A model generated the notes under the pieces. That model had not been told where the DNA came from. It saw only the letters and a program-made list of their open reading frames with translations, and did no database searches. A stretch of DNA of 5,686 bases from assembly GCA_013791675.1 (NCBI GenBank), contig VMTI01000124.1:1-5686 (forward strand), read 5' to 3'. Shown here piece after piece: positions 1 to 5,126 of this stretch (its first letter is position 1; each line of letters opens with the position of its first letter). This stretch comes from a bacterium. GTDB lineage: Bacteria; CG03. A program made the translations under genes and the position numbers.

Positions 1-1
1 T

Positions 2-514
2 TACGTTTATGCTGATAGTTTTGTTATAGATTATAAAGTGACTCATCCAAGCTTAAATATTGAAAAGGAAATAACACCATTGATTCTAGAAATGAATTAT
101 ACAGGTAGTGAGAGTTTTACCGAGAAAATTGTATGTCATCCGATGACTTATATTTTCTACAACGGAAGGAATCAAATTGAAGCAAAATCATCTCACGTCA
201 AATATCAAGATGCTTACGTATTCCCAGATGGGAAAGGTGTATTAATTATATCACAAACTCGAGGTTATGAAGGCAAAGGAAATATTGAAAATATTAATAT
301 GAAATATCAACATCTTAATGGATACATAAAAGATTTAAAAGGAAATCAAATATATTGGACTGGTGAAGATAGTTTTGCAATCGTTAGAATGCCTAGACAC
401 TATGATAATAATAAAGATGTAAAATTATATCACTATAAAAAATCTCAATTTGAAAAAGAAGAAGCCATTGATTTCGCTATATTTAAAAAGCGTAATTATA
501 AACTCGCAGAATAG
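2..514 (+). CDS. Hypothetical protein, 3' part of an AT-rich gene (5' end outside window)
   Basis: I do not recognise this protein. The frame is open from base 2, so the 12 codons before the GTG at 38 (reading YVYADSFVIDYK) look like protein. The gene probably begins left of the window, and the GTG need not be its start. The visible 170 residues are soluble-looking, with no membrane segment, signal peptide or catalytic motif I can name. They are rich in Tyr, Lys, Asn and Ile, and alternating hydrophobic stretches suggest a mainly beta fold; that is inference. The C-terminus is basic and charged (KKSQFEKEE, KKRNYKLAE). Base composition is very unlike the operon to the right: bases 61-120 contain 18 G+C of 60, against 38 of 60 in bases 2101-2160 of hisS. 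That suggests transferred or accessory DNA. A 46-bp repeat starts two bases after the stop codon. Long uninterrupted frame and sensible composition make it a likely real gene. Confidence 0.6.
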   Translation, partial: YVYADSFVIDYKVTHPSLNIEKEITPLILEMNYTGSESFTEKIVCHPMTYIFYNGRNQIEAKSSHVKYQDAYVFPDGKGVLIISQTRGYEGKGNIENINMKYQHLNGYIKDLKGNQIYWTGEDSFAIVRMPRHYDNNKDVKLYHYKKSQFEKEEAIDFAIFKKRNYKLAE

Positions 515-516
515 AT

Positions 517-562
517 AAATCTACAGTAATAATTTTACCTTCAAAAAGTTAACATTCGTGTA
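517..562. repeat. 46-bp direct repeat, copy 1
   Basis: This copy aligns without gaps to 1017-1062, with 39 of 46 positions identical by hand count. The last 20 bases (543-562, aaaaagttaacattcgtgta) are an exact match. The copies lie exactly 500 bp apart and similarity stops sharply after base 562. This copy begins two bases after the stop of the AT-rich gene. Within it AAAAGTT (544-550) could pair with AACTTTT (571-577), a weak stem with a 20-base loop. Function is unknown: it could be a recombination site, a mobile-element end or an intergenic repeat family. Confidence 0.75.
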
Positions 563-586
563 AAGAGAGAAACTTTTCCTGTTATT

Positions 587-595
587 TGGTATAAT
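587..595 (+). promoter_or_regulatory. Extended -10 promoter for the 66-residue gene
   Basis: TGGTATAAT at 587-595 is a perfect extended -10 element (TGn followed by TATAAT). No good -35 hexamer sits 16-18 bases upstream, which is usual for extended -10 promoters. Transcription would start near 602, giving a leader of about 90 bases before the ATG at 693. The promoter lies just past copy 1 of the 46-bp repeat. The element is seen; its activity is inferred. Confidence 0.5.
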
Positions 596-646
596 CTAAC
601 GTGAATAATGAAAAAATGAGGAAGGGGCTTTATTAAGCAGAATGAG

Positions 647-669
647 ATAAGAATGCAAAGCATTCTTAT
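647..669. promoter_or_regulatory. Perfect 10-bp inverted repeat in the leader of the 66-residue gene
   Basis: ATAAGAATGC (647-656), a three-base AAA spacer and GCATTCTTAT (660-669) form an uninterrupted dyad. It lies between the putative transcription start (about 602) and the Shine-Dalgarno site (679-685), ending nine bases before the latter. As RNA it would be a stable hairpin with a triloop, which could stabilise the mRNA or affect ribosome access. As DNA it could be a repressor operator downstream of the promoter. It has no U-tract after it, so it is not an intrinsic terminator. Confidence 0.6.
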
Positions 670-678
670 GAATTGACC

Positions 679-685
679 AGGAGGT
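679..685 (+). promoter_or_regulatory. Strong ribosome binding site (AGGAGGT) of the 66-residue gene
   Basis: AGGAGGT, near-perfect Shine-Dalgarno, lies seven bases before the ATG at 693. It fixes the start codon and argues strongly that this short frame is a translated gene. Confidence 0.85.
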
Positions 686-692
686 TATTGTT

Positions 693-893
693 ATGGCTAT
701 TGTTGAGTATGAAGAATTTAAGGGAAATAAGATGATTGTTTTGAAAAACGATGAGAACGACCGCTTTCCCTTCAAATTCGGTTTGGGAAAAGGGAAAAAA
801 ATAGTTGAGAATTTTGAAGCTATCAAAACGTGGGTTGAAAAGATGGAAGGTCAAAAAAAGGCAGAAAAAGAGAATCAGGCTCCTGCTGAATAA
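693..893 (+). CDS. Small conserved-looking protein of unknown function, 66 residues
   Basis: I cannot assign a named family. The N-terminal half looks like beta strands (VEYEEF, NKMIVLK). A central FPFKFGLGKGKKI stretch (about residues 25-37) follows, then a probable amphipathic helix (IVENFEAIKTWVEKME, about 37-52). The tail is hydrophilic, charged and Ala/Pro-containing, likely disordered. The FxFGxxKxKxIxEN core feels familiar from small hypothetical proteins of uncultured bacteria, but that is unverified memory. The strand-then-helix layout with a basic glycine turn loosely recalls the PC4-type single-strand nucleic-acid binding fold, a weak resemblance only. The gene appears monocistronic: extended -10 promoter at 587, dyad at 647-669, strong Shine-Dalgarno at 679, and hairpin 20 bases after the stop. 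It has no membrane segment or signal peptide, so it should be cytoplasmic. It lies between the two 46-bp repeats. Confidence 0.8.
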   Translation: MAIVEYEEFKGNKMIVLKNDENDRFPFKFGLGKGKKIVENFEAIKTWVEKMEGQKKAEKENQAPAE

Positions 894-912
894 CAGTTTT
901 ATTATAAAAGAA

Positions 913-938
913 AGACTGGGGACATTCGCCCCCAGTCT
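913..938. terminator. G+C-rich hairpin after the 66-residue gene (possible terminator)
   Basis: AGACTGGGG (913-921) pairs perfectly with CCCCAGTCT (930-938) around an eight-base loop, starting 20 bases after the stop at 893. On the plus strand the stem is followed by GTAAGAAGG, with no T-run, so classical intrinsic termination of the upstream gene is doubtful. On the minus strand the stem is followed by TTTCTTTTATAATAAAA, a much better terminator tail. No minus-strand gene in the window would use it. It may act as a 3' stabiliser or as a barrier to antisense transcription. Confidence 0.5.
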
Positions 939-972
939 GTAAGAAGGTTCATGGGTTGACTCCGCCCAGGCG

Positions 973-1015
973 GATGCAGCATTTAGTGACTTATTTTAAA
1001 GTGCATCTTTTTGTT
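973..1015 (+). terminator. Weak stem followed by T-run (possible terminator)
   Basis: GATGCA (973-978) pairs with TGCATC (1002-1007), and TTT (982-984) could pair with AAA (998-1000) inside. The stem is followed directly by TTTTTGTT (1008-1015). The stem is short and the loop long, so this is a marginal terminator candidate. It would supply the T-run that the hairpin at 913-938 lacks. Confidence 0.25.
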
Positions 1016-1016
1016 C

Positions 1017-1062
1017 AAATCTGTAGAAAAAATTTCACCATAAAAAAGTTAACATTCGTGTA
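1017..1062. repeat. 46-bp direct repeat, copy 2
   Basis: This is the second copy of the repeat at 517-562, in the same orientation and exactly 500 bp downstream, identical at 39 of 46 positions with an exact 20-base core at 1043-1062. It lies 123 bases after the stop of the 66-residue gene. Differences cluster in the left half, so the conserved part that may be functional is the right end around GTTAACATTCGTG. Confidence 0.75.
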
Positions 1063-1201
1063 GGATGTGAGTCAGTGGAAATACCGGAAATCCCGGCAGT
1101 TTTCAATAACACCTGGAATCCCGGGATCATTGACTATGAAAATACAGATACCATGCCTGTATAACTGAATTGATGTATCGGGTGTTGCGCGGACGCGTTA
1201 T

Positions 1202-1226
1202 ATGTCAAATGTCAAGACCTGACCCC
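1202..1226. repeat. Tandem ATGTCAA repeat with GTCAAGACCTGACCCC motif, possible mobile or REP-like remnant
   Basis: ATGTCAA is repeated in tandem (1202-1208, 1209-1215) and runs into GTCAAGACCTGACCCC (1211-1226). In that motif GTCA and TGAC form a short inverted pair. From memory, this motif recurs in many unrelated bacterial genomes, often close to small transposase genes; I could not check this. No transposase is present, so it would be a solitary remnant immediately upstream of the hisS promoter. Confidence 0.3.
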
Positions 1227-1238
1227 ATTCATGAAAGT

Positions 1239-1267
1239 TTGCTTACAGAGTGAACATTTCATATAAT
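1239..1267 (+). promoter_or_regulatory. Promoter of the hisS operon
   Basis: TTGCTT (1239-1244) and a perfect TATAAT (1262-1267) are separated by exactly 17 bases, the optimal sigma-70 arrangement. The predicted transcription start is about 1273-1275, just before the ATG at 1277. The -10 box lies inside the frame that would begin at the GTG at 1250, so if this promoter is the main one that GTG cannot be used. A second TATAAT at 1286-1291 has no matching -35 element. Confidence 0.5.
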
Positions 1268-1276
1268 CACGATGCT

Positions 1277-2491
1277 ATGAAATTATATAATGCGCCCAGA
1301 GGAACAAGGGATATTGTCGGCGAGGAAGCCGGAAGATTTTCCCGCGTTTTGCGGATTTTTGAAGAAATCGCGCGGCTTTACGGCTATGGCAGCATCAACA
1401 CGCCTCTTTTTGAAGATACCGCACTTTTTGAACGGACCATCGGCGGAGGCAGTGACATTGTCGAAAAGCAGATGTACACATTTTTAGATAAAGCCGGCCG
1501 CTCCTTAACTCTGCGCCCCGAAGGTACGGCGGGAGTTGTCAGGGCGGCTCTCGGCGGCGGGCTCCTGCGGCCCTTACCCAGACGGCTTTATTATTCGGGG
1601 GCGATGTTCCGTTATGAAAAACCGCAAAAAGACCGTAAGCGGCAGTTTTTTCAGATGGGCGCGGAATACTTCGGGGATAAAACTTCTTTTGCCGATGTTG
1701 AAGTTATTTCTTTATGCGCGATGGCGCTTAAAAAACTCGGACTGGATTATGAATTGAAAATAAATTCAATCGGCTGTTCTCTCTGCCGCGGGGAATACGA
1801 AAAGAAATTAAAAGCTTTCGCGGAAGAAAAGATAAATGAACTCTGCGGTGATTGCAGGGAGAGATTGAAAACTAATCCGCTCAGAATTCTTGACTGTAAA
1901 GTTGAGTCCTGTAAAAAGATTCTTTCCGGCGCGCCGGATGTGAGCAAAGCGCTGTGCGCGGACTGCACGGATAATTTTAAGGCAATCAAGCAGGGCCTCA
2001 ATGACGGAAAAATAAGTTTTATCGAGGATGCAAAACTTGTCAGGGGGCTGGATTATTATAATGGATGCGTATTTGAGTTTTACGCGAAAGGCGCCAGGGA
2101 CGCGATTGCCGCCGGAGGCCGCTATGACGGCCTTGTGAAATTGCTCGGCGGTGACGAAGTGCCGGCGGTGGGGTTTGCCATAGGCATGGACAGGATTATC
2201 CCGCTTATTGATTTTACTCCGGACAAACCGGATTACATGATTGTTTCAGCGGGGGCGCCCATGAACAGCCTTATCGCTTTCGCGGATGAAATAAGAGCCG
2301 CGGGAAAGGTGTGCGTAATTTCGTCAAAGCCGAAACTTAAAAACGGGTTGAAAGAGGCTTCGTTGGCTTCTTTCCGTTTCGCTCTTATTATCGGCGGGGA
2401 TGAAATTAAAAATATTACAGTGACCGTCCGTGATATGGACGGCGGCGAACAGAAAACATTATCCAAAAAGGAGTTTTTAGAAAAATTATGA
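1277..2491 (+). CDS. hisS: Histidyl-tRNA synthetase
   Basis: This class II cytoplasmic enzyme attaches histidine to tRNA-His using ATP. Counting from the ATG at 1277 (404 residues, slightly short for the family), APRGTRDI lies at the N-terminus. LTLRPEGTA is near 78-86, and class II motif 2 (FRYEKPQKDRKRQFFQ) near 111-126. The HisRS-specific LVRGLDYY is near 254-261, AAGGRYDGL near 278-286, and motif 3 (AVGFAIGMDRI) near 297-307. A Rossmann-like anticodon-binding domain fills the last 80 or so residues. The insertion domain carries eight cysteines in pairs (CSLC, CGDC, CKVESC, CADC), a possible metal-binding arrangement. A GTG at 1250 would add nine residues, but it has no clear ribosome binding site and the hisS -10 box lies within that extension. 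The ATG at 1277 also places RGTRDI where the family usually has it. The stop overlaps the thrC start by four bases. Confidence 0.96.
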   Translation: MKLYNAPRGTRDIVGEEAGRFSRVLRIFEEIARLYGYGSINTPLFEDTALFERTIGGGSDIVEKQMYTFLDKAGRSLTLRPEGTAGVVRAALGGGLLRPLPRRLYYSGAMFRYEKPQKDRKRQFFQMGAEYFGDKTSFADVEVISLCAMALKKLGLDYELKINSIGCSLCRGEYEKKLKAFAEEKINELCGDCRERLKTNPLRILDCKVESCKKILSGAPDVSKALCADCTDNFKAIKQGLNDGKISFIEDAKLVRGLDYYNGCVFEFYAKGARDAIAAGGRYDGLVKLLGGDEVPAVGFAIGMDRIIPLIDFTPDKPDYMIVSAGAPMNSLIAFADEIRAAGKVCVISSKPKLKNGLKEASLASFRFALIIGGDEIKNITVTVRDMDGGEQKTLSKKEFLEKL

Positions 2492-3747
2492 TTTCAGAAA
2501 ATTTAAAGGGGTTGAAATGTTTGAGATGCGGGAAAGAATATTCGCTGAAGCAGGCGCGTTATCTTTGCACTGATGAAGCCTGCGGCGGAAATCTGGAAGC
2601 GGTTTACGATTACGCCCGCATAGAGAGAAATGCCAATGTAATTAAAAATTCACGGGAAAAGGGTATATACAGGTATCTGCCGTTTCTTCCTTTCGCCGAC
2701 ACAAAATTAACTCCGCCGCTTCTCGTGGGAGGAACGCCTCTTGTAAAGAGCGATAAACTTTCTTCCAGGATGGGCGTGGAGCTTTTCTTTAAAGACGACA
2801 CGAGAAATCCCTCGGCGTCATTTAAAGACCGAGCCGGAGCGGTTGCTATGACTGTGGCGCGGGAAGACGGACTTAACCGGATATCCTGCGCTTCAACGGG
2901 AAACGCGGGTTCTTCTCTGGCCTGCCTTGCCGCGAGCGTCGGCATGAACTGCATGATTTTTGTTCCAGAAAAAGCGCCGCCGGCGAAAATAGCGCAGCTT
3001 CTTTTGTTCGGAGCGAAAGTTTTTGCCGTGCGGGGAACTTACGATGAGGCTTTTGACCTCTGCGCGGAGGTGTCTTCGGAAATCAATTGTTTTAACCGCA
3101 GTACCGGCCTTAATCCCTGGACGAGGGAAGGCAAAAAAACGGTGTCTTTTGAAATAGCCGAAGATATGGGATGGGATGTTCCTGATTATGTTTTTGTTCC
3201 CGTGGGCGACGGCAATATTATCAGCGGTGTGTGGAAAGGTTTCCGCGAACTTTTTTACGCGGGTTTTACCCAGCGTATTCCGAAGCTTATAGCGGTGCAG
3301 TCAAAAAATTCAGATTCCGTGCACAAAACTCTTGAAAAATATAAAGGAAAAGATGTTTCACCAAAAGAGATTGAACTGGTGAAGGTGAACGCCACGACGA
3401 TAGCCGATTCCATAAGCGTGGATTTGCCGCGCGACGGCCTTGCCGCGGTGCGAGCCGTGCGTGAGACAGACGGTTTTTCCGTAGAGATAAGCGATGATGA
3501 GATTCTTGCGTCAATAAAGGAAATCGCGTCAAACACGGGTTTGTTTCCGGAGCCGGCGGGCGCCACCGCGTACGCGGGGCTTAAAAAAGCTCTTGAGGAC
3601 AGAAAGGTGCCGCTTAAAAGCAGGATTGTTTGTCTTGTGACGGGCAGCGGCCTGAAAGATATTAACTCGGCTCTCAAGGTGGCGGGGAAACCCATAAGCG
3701 TTTCAACGGATAAATCCGAAACGCTTAAGATACTTTCGGGTAAATAA
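2488..3747 (+). CDS. thrC: Threonine synthase, zinc-ribbon form
   Basis: This PLP enzyme of fold type II converts O-phosphohomoserine and water to threonine and phosphate, the last step of threonine synthesis. An N-terminal zinc ribbon (C11, C14, C27, C32) precedes the catalytic domain, as in the class of threonine synthases with that extension. The PLP lysine is K113 in NPSASFKDRAG. STGNAGSS (137-144) contacts the cofactor, VGDGNIISG (239-247) is the phosphate-cradle loop, and FPEPAGA (353-359) closes the active site. TGSGLKD (385-391) matches the TGxGLKD signature that separates ThrC from threonine dehydratase and cysteine synthase. At 419 residues it is close to full length. The ATG sits in an ATGA overlap with hisS, and the nearest AAGGAG (2468-2473) is 14 bases away, so translation probably depends on coupling. 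No other threonine-pathway gene is in the window. Confidence 0.93.
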   Translation: MISENLKGLKCLRCGKEYSLKQARYLCTDEACGGNLEAVYDYARIERNANVIKNSREKGIYRYLPFLPFADTKLTPPLLVGGTPLVKSDKLSSRMGVELFFKDDTRNPSASFKDRAGAVAMTVAREDGLNRISCASTGNAGSSLACLAASVGMNCMIFVPEKAPPAKIAQLLLFGAKVFAVRGTYDEAFDLCAEVSSEINCFNRSTGLNPWTREGKKTVSFEIAEDMGWDVPDYVFVPVGDGNIISGVWKGFRELFYAGFTQRIPKLIAVQSKNSDSVHKTLEKYKGKDVSPKEIELVKVNATTIADSISVDLPRDGLAAVRAVRETDGFSVEISDDEILASIKEIASNTGLFPEPAGATAYAGLKKALEDRKVPLKSRIVCLVTGSGLKDINSALKVAGKPISVSTDKSETLKILSGK

Positions 3748-3749
3748 AT

Positions 3750-3755
3750 GGAGGT
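3750..3755 (+). promoter_or_regulatory. Ribosome binding site that sets the folK start
   Basis: GGAGGT lies five bases before the ATG at 3760. The earlier in-frame ATG at 3748 abuts the thrC stop and overlaps this site, so it would have no ribosome binding site of its own. This is the only gene junction in the operon with a clear independent site rather than a stop/start overlap. Confidence 0.75.
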
Positions 3756-3759
3756 TGAA

Positions 3760-4263
3760 ATGGAAGAGCAATGCTTGGAAGATAAAGAAGTCGCATTGTC
3801 GCTGGGCAGCAATATCGGGGATTCTTTTCAGACGCTCGTAAGCAGCCTGAAAGACCTGAGCCGGTTTGTGGAAGACATGAAAGTGTCAAGTTTTTACAGA
3901 ACCGATCCGGTGGAGCTGAAGTATCAGCCGGATTTTATCAATATGGCGGTGTCCGGAAAAACGAATATTCATCCCGAGGTTTTTCTTAAAAAAATAAATC
4001 GCGTGGAACAAAAATACGGCAGAGCGCGGGGAATCAAATACGGACCCAGAACTTTGGATATAGATATAATTTTTTTCGGCGGTAAAATTTTTCAGAGCGA
4101 CAATCTTACTATTCCTCATCCAAAATTCCGCCGGCGTTTGTTTGTGCTTGAACCTCTCGCCGAAATAGCTGCTCATATGAAAGACCCCTCCGACGGTATG
4201 CGCGTGCGCGAGATTCTTAAAGAAGCGCGTTCGCGTTTCAGCCACGGTGTTGAAAAATTGTGA
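3760..4263 (+). CDS. folK: 2-amino-4-hydroxy-6-hydroxymethyldihydropteridine pyrophosphokinase (HPPK)
   Basis: HPPK transfers pyrophosphate from ATP to 6-hydroxymethyl-7,8-dihydropterin, preparing it for dihydropteroate synthase in folate synthesis. From the ATG at 3760 it has 167 residues, typical of single-domain HPPK. VALSLGSNIGD lies near residues 11-21, SSFYRTDPV near 43-51, and PDFINMAV near 57-64. The family signature KYGPRTLDIDII lies near 93-104, whose two aspartates bind the catalytic magnesium ions. IPHP and RLFVLEPLAEIA follow near 118-137. An ATG at 3748 would add four residues but lacks a ribosome binding site. The stop overlaps the panC GTG start. Neither folP nor folB is in the window, so other folate genes lie elsewhere. 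A folK-panC neighbourhood also occurs in Escherichia coli, where panB lies between them; here panB is absent. Confidence 0.94.
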   Translation: MEEQCLEDKEVALSLGSNIGDSFQTLVSSLKDLSRFVEDMKVSSFYRTDPVELKYQPDFINMAVSGKTNIHPEVFLKKINRVEQKYGRARGIKYGPRTLDIDIIFFGGKIFQSDNLTIPHPKFRRRLFVLEPLAEIAAHMKDPSDGMRVREILKEARSRFSHGVEKL

Positions 4264-5126
4264 AAAAGGCCGTTTCGCCTGAAGAAGTTTCCCGCCTTTG
4301 CAGCTCGTCGCGCAAAAAGGGAAAAACTGTGGGGCTTGTCCCCACTATGGGGGCTTTGCACGAAGGGCATATAAAGCTTATCAGGGAATGCCGGAAGAAG
4401 TGCGATTTTCTGGTCGTCAGCATATTTGTTAATCCCGCGCAGTTCGCTCCAAAAGAGGATCTCAAAAATTATCCTCGCACCCTTAAAAGAGATATTCTTA
4501 TTTGCCGGGAAAACGGCGCGGATTTGGTGTTTACCCCCGGCATGAAAGACATTTATCCCTGTGGTTTTGAAACTTATGTGGAGCTTGAAAAACTTCCCGC
4601 GCATCTGTGCGGACTTAAAAGGCCCGGGCATTTTCGCGGCGTGGCAACGGTGGTGCTTAAGCTTTTTAATATTGTGCGGCCGGCGCTCGCTGTGTTTGGT
4701 AAAAAAGATTATCAGCAGCTTGCGGTAATCAGAAAAATGGCGCGGGATTTGAATGTGCCGGTAAAAATAGTAGGTGTTGAAACCGTCAGGGCAAAAAGCG
4801 GGCTGGCCGTTAGTTCAAGAAACCGGTACCTTTCTTCTTCCGAACTTGATAACGCGGGGATTTTAAGAAAGTCTCTGTTGGAAGGCAAACGCATGGCCTC
4901 GTCGGGAGCATCAGGGGCGGCCATAAAAAGAAAAATAAAGGGTATGCTTAAATCTTCGCGCGGCCGCGTGGATTATATTTCCGTCTGCGACAGAGAGACC
5001 CTTGAAGATGTTAAGGAAATTCAAGGAAAAGCTCTTATAGCTCTCGCTGTGCAAGTCGGCCCCGCCCGGCTTATAGATAATATTGAAATCACCGGCGCAG
5101 TCCGGAAAATACAGAAAAGAAAATGA
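4260..5126 (+). CDS. panC: Pantothenate synthetase (pantoate--beta-alanine ligase)
   Basis: This cytoplasmic enzyme joins pantoate and beta-alanine through a pantoyl-adenylate, giving pantothenate, the precursor of coenzyme A. VPTMGALHEGH (27-37) carries the HxGH nucleotide-binding motif. FVNPAQF (56-62), CGLKRPGHFRGVATVV (117-132), FGKKDYQQL (146-154) and SSRNRYLSS (185-193) follow, all in family order. The last 90 or so residues form the dimer-associated C-terminal domain. At 288 residues it is full length. In the usual DGLAxSSRN stretch this protein has SGLAVSSRN, with Ser180 replacing the common aspartate. It starts with GTG in a GTGA overlap with the folK stop and has only a weak ribosome binding site, so it is probably translated by coupling. 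Neither panB nor panD lies in the window. Confidence 0.95.
   Translation: MKKAVSPEEVSRLCSSSRKKGKTVGLVPTMGALHEGHIKLIRECRKKCDFLVVSIFVNPAQFAPKEDLKNYPRTLKRDILICRENGADLVFTPGMKDIYPCGFETYVELEKLPAHLCGLKRPGHFRGVATVVLKLFNIVRPALAVFGKKDYQQLAVIRKMARDLNVPVKIVGVETVRAKSGLAVSSRNRYLSSSELDNAGILRKSLLEGKRMASSGASGAAIKRKIKGMLKSSRGRVDYISVCDRETLEDVKEIQGKALIALAVQVGPARLIDNIEITGAVRKIQKRK

Larger units (their letters stand above)
894..1249. other. Gene-poor intergenic region, rich in repeats and palindromes
   Basis: I see no convincing gene here. It holds in order a G+C-rich hairpin (913-938), a short dyad TCCGCC-CA-GGCGGA (961-974), a weak stem before a T-run (973-1015), and copy 2 of the 46-bp repeat (1017-1062). Then come a perfect 10-bp palindrome ATCCCGGGAT (1118-1127) with a copy of its left half at 1090-1096, and a tandem repeat with a GTCAAGACCTGACCCC motif (1202-1226). 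An open frame at 1027-1164 has only a GTG (1075) as possible start, giving 29 residues with no ribosome binding site. It ends with NNTWNPGIIDYEN, which looks protein-like and might be a gene remnant. The mosaic suggests repeated insertion. Confidence 0.5.

Noticed and set aside
547..600. Integron attC site at repeat copy 1, because AGTTAACATTCGTG resembles an attC left end
   Set aside because: The RYYYAAC and GTTRRRY consensus boxes are not both met (AGTTAAC has G at a pyrimidine position) and no complementary L-box or matching right end follows. The repeat is not an imperfect palindrome.
601..636. Short leader frame of 11 codons starting GTG at 601
   Set aside because: No ribosome binding site, and it starts at the predicted transcription start. 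Its amino acids show no attenuation pattern.
596..854. Two minus-strand frames (596-826, 666-854) over the 66-residue gene
   Set aside because: They are antisense shadows without ribosome binding sites. The plus-strand gene has a strong Shine-Dalgarno and promoter.
1047..1203. attC site spanning repeat copy 2 to GCGTTATAT
   Set aside because: The ends share only GTTA, the 157-base span is long for attC, and inner boxes do not pair.
1250..1276. hisS starting at the GTG at 1250
   Set aside because: It has no clear Shine-Dalgarno, the likely -10 box lies within this extension, and the ATG at 1277 gives the usual HisRS N-terminus.
3748..3759. folK starting at the ATG at 3748
   Set aside because: It would lack a ribosome binding site, whereas GGAGGT at 3750-3755 is ideally placed for the ATG at 3760.
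3255..3812. Minus-strand frame of 185 codons across the thrC end and folK start
   Set aside because: It is opposite two confidently identified genes and its serine-rich product has no recognisable motif.
4173..4631. Minus-strand frame of 152 codons across folK and panC
   Set aside because: It is antisense to well-supported genes and shows no motif or start signal.
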